Positions 34,935 to 43,812 of a stretch of DNA of 64,000 bases are shown here, in pieces. A model generated the notes under the pieces. It did no database searches and was not told where the DNA came from. It saw only the letters and a list, made by a program, of their open reading frames with translations. Location of the stretch: assembly GCF_000403455.2 (NCBI RefSeq), contig NZ_KE159759.1:123661-187660 (forward strand). Reading direction: 5' to 3'. This DNA comes from Dorea sp. 5-2. GTDB lineage: Bacteria; Bacillota; Clostridia; Lachnospirales; Lachnospiraceae. Every line of letters begins with the position of its first letter. Position 1 is the first letter of the stretch. The translations under genes and the position numbers were made by a program.

Positions 34935-35822
34935 TCAGATATTTTCTTTTCCCAACATCTTCCTTGCAAGCAACGTCCCCAGCGCTTCGGGCATATCCCG
35001 GTCCCCTGTCACGCACATTTTCCGGGCGGTCCCTATCCCCGCGTCATAGTATAACCCCATTGCTTTCATACGCTTCTCATCCAGAATCTCTGCATAAACT
35101 CCGCCGGGCAAAGAACAGCCGCCGTTCAGATATGCCATATAAGCTCTCTCACAGCGGGCGCATGCGGCGGCGTCCGCATCAAAAAACCCCTCCAGGAAAT
35201 CATAGGAAAGATCCTTACGCCCCTGCACACAGAGAATCCCCTGTCCGGCAGCCGGTATCATCTCCTCCACCGTAAAGTACCTGCCGATGCGCCCTGCAAG
35301 GCCAAGCCGCTTTAAGCCTGCCGCCGCAAGGACCAACGCGCCGTATTCCCCCCCATCCAGCTTATCAAGCCTTGTCAGTACATTTCCCCTCACCGTCTTG
35401 ATCTCGGCGTCCGGGTACAGCTCTTTAAGCTGCAGGATCCTCCGGTTGCTGGAACAGCCGATGGGACTGCGCCCGTCATACGCCGCAGTTCCTCTGGGAA
35501 GTACGAGCACGTCCCGGGCATCCTCTCTGGCAGAAAATCCAATGATCGGCAGGTCTTTCGGAACCTCCATGGGCATATCCTTCAGAGAATGTACGGACAG
35601 TTCCGTCTCCCCGTTTCTCAATGCAATGTCCAGTTCTTTGACAAATACTCCCTTCTCTCCGATCTCATCTAACTTCTTTGATAAGATCCTGTCCCCGGTT
35701 GTCGTAAGCTTTACAAGCCTTGCCTCATATCCCCCGCAGCGGCTCCTGATATATTCCGCCACGATTTCCGCCTGTATACATGCAAGCCTGCTTCTCCTTG
35801 TTCCTATTCTAATCTTCCTCAT
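34935..35822 (-). CDS. hemC: Porphobilinogen deaminase (hydroxymethylbilane synthase)
   Basis: A 295-residue HemC that polymerises four porphobilinogens. IGTRRSRLACIQ near 5-16, the catalytic Asp in HSLKDMP near 78-84 and the dipyrromethane-cofactor Cys in LNGGCSLPGG near 232-241 are present. It feeds the following CobA-HemD fusion. hemA, hemL and hemB are not in the window. Confidence 0.95.
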   Translation of the reverse strand: MRKIRIGTRRSRLACIQAEIVAEYIRSRCGGYEARLVKLTTTGDRILSKKLDEIGEKGVFVKELDIALRNGETELSVHSLKDMPMEVPKDLPIIGFSAREDARDVLVLPRGTAAYDGRSPIGCSSNRRILQLKELYPDAEIKTVRGNVLTRLDKLDGGEYGALVLAAAGLKRLGLAGRIGRYFTVEEMIPAAGQGILCVQGRKDLSYDFLEGFFDADAAACARCERAYMAYLNGGCSLPGGVYAEILDEKRMKAMGLYYDAGIGTARKMCVTGDRDMPEALGTLLARKMLGKENI

Positions 35823-35862
35823 ATTCCATCCTTCTTCATATCCTGTCTTTTCAGCTTCTTTC

Positions 35863-36450
35863 CTAACCGTACAAGGAATCCCTGACCACGCCTCTTAATT
35901 TCGAAGCCGCTCCCACCGCAGCCACGCACAGGGCAAAATCCGGTCCCGCCGTGAGAAGGAATCCATTTACCAGCAGGATCTTCCATGTGACCTCCTGGAA
36001 GATCAGAAAACGGCACACGATAAAATAATATAGCATTCCGATCCCATAATAGACCAGAAGCCCCGCTGCGGAGATCATAAGAAGTTTCCCAAACCGCAGG
36101 ATCCCAAACCGCTCGCACATCCATGCCATACTATATGCCGCGGCTGCAAATCCCAGAAGATACCCGAAGCCGGGTCTTAACAGATAAGAAGGCCCGCCTC
36201 CCGAAGCGAACACAGGCACCCCGGACAACCCGATCAGCAGGTACACCCCCACGCTGACCCCCGCGAGCCGCTTGTTCAGCAGAAGCCCCGCAAGCAGCAC
36301 GAAGAACCACTGCAGGGTAAAATGCATGGGGATCGGTTCTGTCGGCAGTGTGACCTTGAGAAACGCACCCACGGCGATCAACGCCGAGAACAGACCGCCC
36401 GCCGTCAATTCCCGGATACTTAAAAACTGTTTTTGACTCTTTATATTCAT
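35863..36450 (-). CDS. bioY: BioY-family ECF transporter S component
   Basis: A 195-residue integral membrane protein with about six helices matching BioY: LPTEPIPMHFTLQWFFVLLAGLLLN near 34-58 and GVPVFASGGGPSYLLRPGFGYLLGF near 76-100. BioY imports biotin, alone or with an ECF module. The usual PTGGYLLGF is changed to PGFGYLLGF. No bio genes are near; it sits between hemC and a NEAT-like protein in a corrin operon and overlaps the preceding gene by 4 bases (ATGA). Biotin is the default cargo; a tetrapyrrole-related cargo is speculative. Confidence 0.75.
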   Translation of the reverse strand: MNIKSQKQFLSIRELTAGGLFSALIAVGAFLKVTLPTEPIPMHFTLQWFFVLLAGLLLNKRLAGVSVGVYLLIGLSGVPVFASGGGPSYLLRPGFGYLLGFAAAAYSMAWMCERFGILRFGKLLMISAAGLLVYYGIGMLYYFIVCRFLIFQEVTWKILLVNGFLLTAGPDFALCVAAVGAASKLRGVVRDSLYG

Positions 36451-37103
36451 CTTCCTGCTCCCGAGTAATCTCTCTTTCTCCTCTTATTCGTAAAGTAATT
36501 CAATATCCCGCCCGCTACGATGATACATGCCGCCATGATCAGCACACGCTTAGCGCCTTCCCTTGGAAGGCTGCTCTCACTGCCGACAGAATCCGAATAG
36601 AAGTGAAGCGTATATTGGATCTCGTGAGGCGCGCCCATCGCCACGGTATCCGCAATGACCGGCATTTCCTCATCGAATGCCAGGACGGGGATCTGAAACA
36701 TCGAATTTCCGCCGTCCGCATTTTCATTATAATAAGTCTCGCCTTCCACGATCATATAATCATAGTTCGAGCTGCTCCATGTGATCTGCGCAAAATATTT
36801 CCCGTCCTTTACCTCTAACAGTGTCGGAGATTCCACGCTCGCCTTCCCGCTTCCGCCCGATAAGACCACGTCCACCGCATATCTCCCGTCCGCAAGTCCC
36901 CCGGCAGACGAAGCCGACGCCGCCTGTCCATCCATCCCTGATGAACCCTCCGTCGCCTGTCCGTCCTTCCCGGATGAAGCTGACGCCGCCTTTACATCCT
37001 CATGGGTCATCATGCCTGCTGCCGTCTGTCCGGCGATGAGGACAGTCACAAGAAAGACACGGCGCAATGCCGCCCGCACTTTCCTGTCGATCCGTTTTCC
37101 CAT
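36447..37103 (-). CDS. Membrane-anchored NEAT-like domain protein
   Basis: A 218-residue surface protein: basic N-terminus and signal segment (about 10-35), a Ser/Gly/Ala-rich linker with repeated DGQA and ASASS units, a domain at about 75-180 (ADGRYAVDVVLSGGSGKASV, LEVKDGKYFAQITWSSSNYDYM, HEIQYTLHFYSDS), then a C-terminal helix (about 190-208) and a basic tail. The domain aligns by eye with that of the protein at 55916-57070, sharing SGGxGK, the SSxNYDYM/SGSYSYV strand and HEIxYT. The ATG at 37103 follows GGGGGAG. It overlaps bioY. Confidence 0.7.
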   Translation of the reverse strand: MGKRIDRKVRAALRRVFLVTVLIAGQTAAGMMTHEDVKAASASSGKDGQATEGSSGMDGQAASASSAGGLADGRYAVDVVLSGGSGKASVESPTLLEVKDGKYFAQITWSSSNYDYMIVEGETYYNENADGGNSMFQIPVLAFDEEMPVIADTVAMGAPHEIQYTLHFYSDSVGSESSLPREGAKRVLIMAACIIVAGGILNYFTNKRRKRDYSGAGR

Positions 37104-37200
37104 ATAGCTCCCCCTCTCTTTCTTCCTTTCCGCCTGTGTCATTACCGTCTTCACTGCCTATGCCTTCCTTATCCGGCATGAATCTCCCGCCAGGCATGCC

Positions 37201-37932
37201 TCACAGGTTCTTCTTCTTATACAGAAAGCCAAACGCAAGCAGCGACAGCACGGCAAGATAGACTGCCAGTATCCCGATCCCCGTATAGGAAAATGCTTCC
37301 CCGTTGGCAATACTGCGGATCATACTGCTGGCCTGGGAGAGCGGCAGATACTGGATAACCTCCCGCAAGCCATGGGGTATATTGTCTGCCGCAAAGAATG
37401 TATTGCACAGATAAGCCATCGGCATGATCACATAATTGGAGAAACGCGGTACATCCGTATGCGTCCTGGCATAGAATGACACCACGACTCCCAGGGTCGA
37501 GAACACGGCGCCGTTCAAAAACATGATGAGAAACGACCATCCGTTGAAGCAGAGCGGAAGCCCGATGGGAAGCACCAACAGGATGATGATGCATCCGGCA
37601 TAGATTCCCCGCAGGCTTCCCCCGATGATCTGGCCTGCAATGAACTGCCACAGAGGCGTCGGCGAGATCATCACCTGATCGAAGGCTTTCTCATACAGAC
37701 GCTGCACGTTCAGGTTCTGCGCGATCGCATTGAAGCTTCCATTCATCGTGGTGAGCGCGACCACGCCGGGGATCAAAAACTGCAGATACGGCTGTCCGTG
37801 GGAGATCGTCTGAATCCCCATCCCGAACACAAGGATATACATCAGAGGGGCGATCATCGCCGCCAATGTGATCTTGTAAAAATCTCTTCTAAATTCCACC
37901 CATTTTTCCCATAATACGGTTACAATACCCAT
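37201..37932 (-). CDS. ABC-2 type permease
   Basis: A 243-residue membrane protein with about six helices of the ABC-2/DrrB/NodJ type (PLMYILVFGMGIQ near 30-42, YEKAFDQVMISPTPLWQFIAGQIIGG near 83-108, NTFFAADNIPHGLREVIQYLPLSQA near 183-207). It ends 97 bp before the NEAT-like gene and starts 3 bp after its ATPase partner. ABC-2 systems usually export lipids, polymers or small hydrophobic molecules. Its reason for being in a corrin operon is unknown. Confidence 0.82.
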   Translation of the reverse strand: MGIVTVLWEKWVEFRRDFYKITLAAMIAPLMYILVFGMGIQTISHGQPYLQFLIPGVVALTTMNGSFNAIAQNLNVQRLYEKAFDQVMISPTPLWQFIAGQIIGGSLRGIYAGCIIILLVLPIGLPLCFNGWSFLIMFLNGAVFSTLGVVVSFYARTHTDVPRFSNYVIMPMAYLCNTFFAADNIPHGLREVIQYLPLSQASSMIRSIANGEAFSYTGIGILAVYLAVLSLLAFGFLYKKKNL

Positions 37933-37935
37933 ACG

Positions 37936-38781
37936 CTACGCTTCTCCTGTTCCTTTTTTCCCCGCTCTCTCAAGAAATACATCCTCAAGCGTCGTATTCC
38001 TCAGCGAAGCGTCTCTTTTTAATCCTTTCAGATACCGGATCGCTTCCTCCTGTGTCCCAAAGAAGCGGCTTTCCATCTCCTCTTCCGACACATGATCCAC
38101 CGCGTACCTTCCAAGCCGTCCGATCATTGCGCGCGGGGTGTCTACCTCGTTAAGCCTTCCGCGGTCCATCAGCCCCACACGGTCACAGAGGATCTCTGCC
38201 TCTTCCATGTAATGGGTGGTGAGCAGGATGGTCAGACGGTTTTGGTTCAGCTTCTTAAGCAGATTCCACATCTGCCGTCTCGCCAGCGCATCCATTCCCG
38301 CCGTCGGCTCGTCCAGAAGGAGAATGTCCGGCTTTGTAAGCAGCGCGCGGCACACCATCAGCTTCCGCTTCATGCCTCCTGACAGCTTGCGCACGGTGCG
38401 CCTTCTATAATCCATCAGGCCGCAGAACTCAAGCAGCTCCCGGATCTTCTCCCTTCTCTCCTTCTTCGGCACGAAATACAGCCTTCCCTGGTATTCCATG
38501 ATCTCTTCTATGGTCATGTCCTGGCGCATGGAATACTCCTGGGTCACGACGCTGATCCTGCGCTTCAGGGCGGTATTCTTCCTGGTCAGCTTCTCTCCGT
38601 CGATCAGGATCTCGCCTTCGGTCGGCAAAAACAAGGTTGACAGCATCCCGATCGTCGTGGATTTCCCCGCGCCGTTTGGCCCGAGCAGCCCGAAGAAGCC
38701 TCCGGTCTCAATGGTGAGGTTCAGGTTGTTCACAGCCGTGAAATCATCATATTTCTTCGTAAGATTCTTTAATTCAATCAT
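37936..38781 (-). CDS. ABC transporter ATPase, DrrA/CcmA-like
   Basis: A 281-residue ATPase: Walker A GPNGAGKSTT near 34-43, signature LSGGMKRKL near 135-143, Walker B ILLLDEPTAGMD near 155-166 and an H-loop HYMEEAE near 192. It pairs with the ABC-2 permease. The start overlaps the end of cbiL by 8 bases, so it is translated from the same transcript. Substrate unknown; efflux of a porphyrin or corrinoid intermediate is one possibility. Confidence 0.85.
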   Translation of the reverse strand: MIELKNLTKKYDDFTAVNNLNLTIETGGFFGLLGPNGAGKSTTIGMLSTLFLPTEGEILIDGEKLTRKNTALKRRISVVTQEYSMRQDMTIEEIMEYQGRLYFVPKKERREKIRELLEFCGLMDYRRRTVRKLSGGMKRKLMVCRALLTKPDILLLDEPTAGMDALARRQMWNLLKKLNQNRLTILLTTHYMEEAEILCDRVGLMDRGRLNEVDTPRAMIGRLGRYAVDHVSEEEMESRFFGTQEEAIRYLKGLKRDASLRNTTLEDVFLERAGKKGTGEA

Positions 38782-39466
38782 GCTTGTTCTCTTTTACTAC
38801 CACGATGGAATAATAGCTCGCCCTCTCCGGCATATCGTCCACGGTCTCATAAATGTGTTCATCCGGCATACCGCAGTTCTCCACCATGATCCCCTTTATC
38901 TCCTTCTCTTTAAGCCTGTCCTTCACTGCGGAAATCCTGGACGCCGCTTTCATCAGGACTTTACTGCCCGGGTAAGTCAGCGCTTCCTCGATCTCATAGG
39001 TGGAGGGAATGATATGGAGCTGCTGTGCACGGTCTGCCAGGCTGTCTCCAAGCTTTGCCGCCACCGCACAGAAAGACGGGATCCCGTTTATGATCTGTGT
39101 CTCATATCCCCGCGCCCTGACGATACGGTGGATGTAGATATAGGTAGAATAGATGGTCGGATCTCCAAGTGTGAGATACGCCACGTCCTTCCCCTGTTCT
39201 AACTGTTCTATGATCCTGTCCGCCGCCGTCTCGTAATTCTGCTTCAGGATCTGCATATCCTTCGTCATAGGCGTGGACAGATTCAGACATTCCTTCCCGT
39301 CAAGATCCTTCACGATTCCCGCCGCGATCCTGTAACTTACCGCATGCTCCCGTCCTTCTGCGGGAACGGCGATCACGGGACAGTTTTTTACCGTCTCCGC
39401 CGCAAGGTATGTCATAAGCCTTGGATCGCCCGGACCGACGCCCACGCCGTATAATGTTCCTTTCAA
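38774..39466 (-). CDS. cbiL: Precorrin-2 / cobalt-factor II C20-methyltransferase
   Basis: A 230-residue SAM-dependent methyltransferase. The N-terminal GTLYGVGVGPGDPRLMTYLA and YLTLGDPTIYSTYIYI near 92-107 are typical of CbiL/CobI, with NGIPSFCAVAAKLG near 120. I chose the TTG at 39466 (AAAGGGTG upstream), which makes the protein begin at the family position; an ATG twelve codons upstream at 39502, overlapping the previous gene by ATGA, is the alternative. Confidence 0.9.
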   Translation of the reverse strand: MKGTLYGVGVGPGDPRLMTYLAAETVKNCPVIAVPAEGREHAVSYRIAAGIVKDLDGKECLNLSTPMTKDMQILKQNYETAADRIIEQLEQGKDVAYLTLGDPTIYSTYIYIHRIVRARGYETQIINGIPSFCAVAAKLGDSLADRAQQLHIIPSTYEIEEALTYPGSKVLMKAASRISAVKDRLKEKEIKGIMVENCGMPDEHIYETVDDMPERASYYSIVVVKENKHD

Positions 39467-39498
39467 TGTTATCACCCTTTCTGCATTTTTAGAAAGCC

Positions 39499-40554
39499 TC
39501 ATTCCATCATATACAAGAAAGCATTGCAGATACATGCCGCTATATTGCTTCCTCCCTTTCGCCCCCTTGCCACAATGTAAGGCGTATCCTTAAGTGTAAG
39601 GATCAACTCTTTTGACTGCACCACATTCACGAACCCCACGGGGACCGCGATGACCGCCTCCGGCAGAAGACGCCCTTCCCGGATCAGTTCATACAGGCGG
39701 ATCAGCGCCGTAGGCGCGTTCCCGACGGCGAAGATCAGCTTCGCATCAAGCTTTGCCGCCTTCTCCATGCTGACAGCCGCGCGGGTTAGTCCGCGGCGTT
39801 TTGCTTCTATGGCAACGTCTTCGTCGCTCATGAAACAATATACCTGTCCGCCGTATTTCTTAAGCCGGTTCTTGTTGATCCCTGCCTTCCCCATCTGTGT
39901 GTCTGTCACAATGGACGCGCCGTTTTTGACCGCCTCCTGTATCTTCTCTACCGCATTTTCGGAAAATACCAGATTCTTCGCATACTCAAAATCCGCGCTG
40001 GTATGGATGCATCGCTTTACGATGGCTTCTGTTCCGGGAACAAGCGGCGTATCTTTCAGCTCCTCTGTAATGATCTCGAAACTCTTCTTCTCTATTTCCT
40101 CCGGAGGGATCCGGTCGCACCGGACCTCCTTCAAAACCTCCGGCGCCGCCTCTTCACACATGTCCCGGCGTCTTGTCTTGATCGCCGTCCCGATCCCGCA
40201 GACTATCCGGTCAACCTGTTCTGCATCCGCTGCCAGCCTGGTGCAGATCCTGCCTGCCGTCTCGCGGTATCTGCGCTCGAACGGATCTGCCGGCACCAGC
40301 CCATACCCGATCTCGTCACTGATGACCACGATCCCTGGATTGATCTTGGAAAGCCCGCACAGCAGATCAAGATACTGCCTGCCTTCCTTCTCCTGCATGG
40401 CGCGGCGGATATATGCCTCCAGATGATAAATCCCTTCGCATGTCCTGACTGCATCATAAGGGCAGTCTCTTCCGTCCGCCCAGGCGATCCCGGGATATTT
40501 TCTCCTGGCGTAATCTGTCTTCCCCTGAAAGGAACCTCCTATGATCATCTTCAT
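39499..40554 (-). CDS. cbiC: Fusion of a CobU-like domain and precorrin-8X methylmutase CbiC
   Basis: A 351-residue fusion. Residues about 1-130 are CobU-like: P-loop IIGGSFQGKTDYA near 4-16 and ISDEIGYGLVPADPFERRYRETAGR near 77-101. They lack the CobU RIxxH segment with the guanylyl-accepting His. Residues about 145-351 are CbiC: catalytic His in RCIHTSADFEYA near 187, TDTQMGKAGINK near 218 and VPVGFVNVVQSKE near 307. CbiC moves the C11 methyl group to C12 in the corrin ring. The start overlaps the stop of the full cobU by 4 bases. Confidence 0.9.
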   Translation of the reverse strand: MKMIIGGSFQGKTDYARRKYPGIAWADGRDCPYDAVRTCEGIYHLEAYIRRAMQEKEGRQYLDLLCGLSKINPGIVVISDEIGYGLVPADPFERRYRETAGRICTRLAADAEQVDRIVCGIGTAIKTRRRDMCEEAAPEVLKEVRCDRIPPEEIEKKSFEIITEELKDTPLVPGTEAIVKRCIHTSADFEYAKNLVFSENAVEKIQEAVKNGASIVTDTQMGKAGINKNRLKKYGGQVYCFMSDEDVAIEAKRRGLTRAAVSMEKAAKLDAKLIFAVGNAPTALIRLYELIREGRLLPEAVIAVPVGFVNVVQSKELILTLKDTPYIVARGRKGGSNIAACICNAFLYMME

Positions 40555-41111
40555 AATCTGTTCTTCACCTCCACCGCGATCCCATATACAACCTCTGTCA
40601 CTCTGTCCGCCAGTTCCGCCAGGCGGCAGTTGACTTCTCCCATAACCTGCTTATAACGTATCATCTCCGCATCATAAGCAAGCCCTTCCGACTCCACTTC
40701 ATTGGTCACGATCACCACATTCCCTGATGCGCTTCGGATCGCTTCGACCCCTTGCAGGATCTGGTCGGCAGTACGCTCTCCTGCCGGTATGCCGGTATAG
40801 GATCCGGCATACAATTCATTCGATACCAGATTAGAGATACATTCGATCAGCACAGACGCCCCGCCGCAGGGTCTCAGCATCCCGGCAACACGAGCCAGTC
40901 CGGTATAGCATTCCACCGTCTCAAATCCCTTGCCTTCCCGCATCTTCTGGTGCCGCCTGATCTTCCTCCTTGTCTCTTCCCCGTAAGGATACATCGTTGC
41001 CACATAGATAAGAGGCTCTTCCAGGCTCTTATCTATGTGGCAACGGCACGCCATATCCTCGGCATACTCCGATTTGCCGCTTCCGCTCCCTCCCGTTATA
41101 AGATGAACCAT
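40551..41111 (-). CDS. cobU: Adenosylcobinamide kinase / adenosylcobinamide-phosphate guanylyltransferase
   Basis: A 186-residue CobU: P-loop LITGGSGSGKSEYAED near 4-19, YVATMYPYGEETRRKIRRHQKMR near 36-58 with the guanylyl-accepting His, and VTNEVESEGLAYDAEM near 133-148. The last motif is usually NEVGxGIVP, so it is diverged here, while the CobU-like domain of the next gene keeps GxGxVP. A perfect 20-base inverted repeat lies inside the coding region at 40995-41045. It makes adenosyl-GDP-cobinamide. Confidence 0.9.
   Translation of the reverse strand: MVHLITGGSGSGKSEYAEDMACRCHIDKSLEEPLIYVATMYPYGEETRRKIRRHQKMREGKGFETVECYTGLARVAGMLRPCGGASVLIECISNLVSNELYAGSYTGIPAGERTADQILQGVEAIRSASGNVVIVTNEVESEGLAYDAEMIRYKQVMGEVNCRLAELADRVTEVVYGIAVEVKNRL
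40995..41045. repeat. Perfect 20-base inverted repeat inside cobU
   Basis: Arms CGTTGCCACATAGATAAGAG (40995-41014) and its exact complement at 41026-41045 flank an 11-base spacer. The right arm encodes the conserved LIYVAT strand, the left arm the variable CRCHIDKS stretch just before it. In mRNA it would form a very stable hairpin about 70 nt from the start codon. Confidence 0.9.
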
Positions 41112-41126
41112 TGCTACTCCCCCCTT

Positions 41127-42638
41127 CTATTTTTCGCCGTCTGCATTCAGGATCCGGTAAACCGCATCCATGTCCACATTTTCCCGGATGATCCCAGCCA
41201 GCCTGTTATACTGCTCTTCTTTATACTCTGACAGATCGACTGCCTTCACCGCTTCGTTGCAATAGCCCTTCTGCCGAAGCAGCGCGCCCACGACCTCCTC
41301 CACAACCTCCGCCCGGTCGAAGATCCCGTGCACATAACAGCCGTACACATGATCCGTACACAGCCCGTCTTCCTTCGGCGCTCCCTGCGCCGCGGCATCC
41401 CGAAGCCACAGCATCTTCTCTTCCCTGGTCTCCGAGACGCCCATGTGGATCTCGTAACCTTCTATCTCCACCTGCTCCAGTCCGCCAAGGAGTCCTCTGA
41501 TCTTCTGAAAATGCCCTTTCACACGGGTACGTGTCTTCTCCGGAACGAACGTAGTCTTCATCGGAAGCAGCCCCAATCCCCTGACGCTTCCCTTCTGCTC
41601 TATCCCTTCCGGATCCTCGATACTCTCGCCCAGCATCTGATAACCGCCGCAGATCCCGAACACCAGCCTGCCTTTGCCGCTGTGCCTTACGATCTTTGCC
41701 TCTAACCCGCTTTGCCTGAGCCACAGCAGGTCTGCGATCGTATTTTTCGTACCGGGCAGTATCACCGCATCCGGATCGCCGAACTCACCCGCTCTGCTCA
41801 CATACCGAAGCGTCACGTCCTCCATTCCCTCCAACGGCGCAAGATCCGTGAAGTTCGAGATCCTGGGCAGACGGATCACCGCAATGTCTACCCTGCCGGT
41901 CTTCCCCTTTCTTCCGAATCTCTCCGTCAGGCTGTCCTCGTCGTCGATATCCAGATAAAAATACGGTATTACGCCGCAGACAGGGATCTTCGTCTTCTCC
42001 TGCAGCATCTCAAGCCCGGGCATTAAGATCTCCTTGTCTCCCCGGAATTTATTTATGATCGTACCTTTGACGCGTCTTCGCTCCTCTTCCTCCAGAAGCT
42101 CGATGGTTCCCACGATCTGGGCAAATACGCCCCCGCGGTCAATATCCCCCACAAGAAGAACCGGTGCGTCCACCAGCTTTGCCAGTCCCATATTCACGAT
42201 ATCATTCTTCTTCAGATTGATCTCTGCCGGGCTTCCCGCTCCTTCTATCACGATCACCTCATAGGCTTCGTCAAGCCGGCGGTATGCCTTCAGGATATCC
42301 GGAATATATGCTTCCTTCTTCCTATAATATTCCGCCGCCGACATAACGCCTGCCACTTCCCCGTTCAGGATCACCTGGGAACCGGTGTCGTTCGTCGGCT
42401 TTAGAAGGATCGGGTTCATCGCCGCCTCCGGTTCGATCCCCGCCGCCTCTGCCTGCATCACCTGCGCCCGTCCCATCTCCAGTCCTTCTCTTGTGATAAA
42501 TGAGTTCAGCGCCATGTTCTGTGATTTAAACGGCGTCACCCGGAAGCCGTCCTGATGAAACACCCGGCACAGTCCGCCGACAAGGATACTTTTGCCCGCG
42601 TTCGACATGGTTCCCTGAATCATGATTGATCTTGCCAT
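41127..42638 (-). CDS. cbiP: Cobyric acid synthase
   Basis: A 503-residue amidase: N-terminal ATPase domain with [22 protein letters not shown] near 5-26 and a C-terminal class I glutamine amidotransferase domain with Cys in [15 protein letters not shown] near 332-346. It amidates side chains b, d, e and g of adenosylcobyrinic acid a,c-diamide. The ATG at 42638 has GGAG 6 bases upstream; a more upstream ATG lacks a good site. Confidence 0.95.
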   Translation of the reverse strand: MARSIMIQGTMSNAGKSILVGGLCRVFHQDGFRVTPFKSQNMALNSFITREGLEMGRAQVMQAEAAGIEPEAAMNPILLKPTNDTGSQVILNGEVAGVMSAAEYYRKKEAYIPDILKAYRRLDEAYEVIVIEGAGSPAEINLKKNDIVNMGLAKLVDAPVLLVGDIDRGGVFAQIVGTIELLEEEERRRVKGTIINKFRGDKEILMPGLEMLQEKTKIPVCGVIPYFYLDIDDEDSLTERFGRKGKTGRVDIAVIRLPRISNFTDLAPLEGMEDVTLRYVSRAGEFGDPDAVILPGTKNTIADLLWLRQSGLEAKIVRHSGKGRLVFGICGGYQMLGESIEDPEGIEQKGSVRGLGLLPMKTTFVPEKTRTRVKGHFQKIRGLLGGLEQVEIEGYEIHMGVSETREEKMLWLRDAAAQGAPKEDGLCTDHVYGCYVHGIFDRAEVVEEVVGALLRQKGYCNEAVKAVDLSEYKEEQYNRLAGIIRENVDMDAVYRILNADGEK

Positions 42639-42682
42639 CTCCTTCTCCTTCTTCCCATTCACTGCCTGGTCATAGCCTGGGG

Positions 42683-43723
42683 CTATCTCAGACAGATCCG
42701 TCTTAGTTCTTCTGCCAGCCTGAGGTTCTCCTCCCTCTTCTTTACCGCAAACCTGTAATACCCTTTGTCCAGTCCGTCGTAATTACTGCAGTCCCGGATC
42801 AGGATCCCCCGCTTCTTCAATTCCTCATACAGATCATATTCACTTCGGATAAAGATATAATTCGCCTCCGGGGTATAATATTTGATTCCGATCTCGTCCA
42901 ATCGGCAAAGCAGCCATTCCCGCTCTTTTCGGATATATTCCCTGGTCCTTGCCGGATGGGCGGTATCCCGTACCGCCGCTTCCCCCGCCTCCTGCGCCAC
43001 CACGGATATACTCCAGGGCTGCCGCATCCGTTCCAGCCGCTTTAACAGCTCAAGATCGCCGCATACTCCATACCCCAGGCGAAGCCCCGGCATCCCGTAC
43101 ATCTTCGTGAACGCCCGCAGGACAAACAGTTCCGGATATTTTGCTGTCTGCCGCAGCAATGTATGCGCTTCCCACTCATCCAGGAATTCACAGAAGCTCT
43201 CATCCATCACCATACGGATCCCTTTCTCTTTGCAGCGCGCAAGGATCCTAAGCAGCAGTTCCTGTTCGATCACATTTCCCACCGGATTACTGGGGGAACA
43301 CAGGAAGATCATATCAATCTCATCCGTCAGAGATTCCAGATACTCCTCCCCAAGCTTAAATCCCTCCGACTCCTTAAGCCCAAACAGGACGATCTCACAG
43401 TCTGCCGCCAGAAGCGCCTGCCGGTATTCGAGAAAGGACGGCGCCAGAAGAACCGCCTTCTTCGGATGCTCCGCCATCGCCAGTGCAAAGATAAGCTCCG
43501 CTCCTCCGTTTCCGAATATGAAGCAATCCTCCCTAAGCCCAAGCCTTTCAGAAAGCGCCCTGCGAAGCCTCCGGCATCTGGCGTCCGGATACTGCGTCAT
43601 TCTGGCCACCGCGCCGTGCGCCGCCTCTATTGCCGCACTGCCCGGTCCAAGAGGATTGATGTTCGCCGAGAAATCAAGCATCCCCTCATAGGTATATACA
43701 TCACCGCCGTGTTGATATTCCAT
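42683..43723 (-). CDS. cobD: Threonine-phosphate decarboxylase CobD (histidinol-phosphate-aminotransferase-like)
   Basis: A 346-residue fold-type I PLP enzyme: [22 protein letters not shown] near 5-26, [13 protein letters not shown] near 140-152 and the PLP Lys in [17 protein letters not shown] near 206-222. It makes (R)-1-amino-2-propanol phosphate, the aminopropanol linker, from threonine phosphate. It lies next to cbiB, which attaches the product. Here cobD is the Salmonella name, distinct from the cbiB-type CobD. Confidence 0.9.
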   Translation of the reverse strand: MEYQHGGDVYTYEGMLDFSANINPLGPGSAAIEAAHGAVARMTQYPDARCRRLRRALSERLGLREDCFIFGNGGAELIFALAMAEHPKKAVLLAPSFLEYRQALLAADCEIVLFGLKESEGFKLGEEYLESLTDEIDMIFLCSPSNPVGNVIEQELLLRILARCKEKGIRMVMDESFCEFLDEWEAHTLLRQTAKYPELFVLRAFTKMYGMPGLRLGYGVCGDLELLKRLERMRQPWSISVVAQEAGEAAVRDTAHPARTREYIRKEREWLLCRLDEIGIKYYTPEANYIFIRSEYDLYEELKKRGILIRDCSNYDGLDKGYYRFAVKKREENLRLAEELRRICLR

Positions 43724-43812
43724 TTATCTTATGCCGTCCTTTCTTATGTTTTGCACTGCCTGGGCGCCGCCGTGTACAATTCAGAAATCCTCTGCATCCT
43801 CGTCCGCTCATC

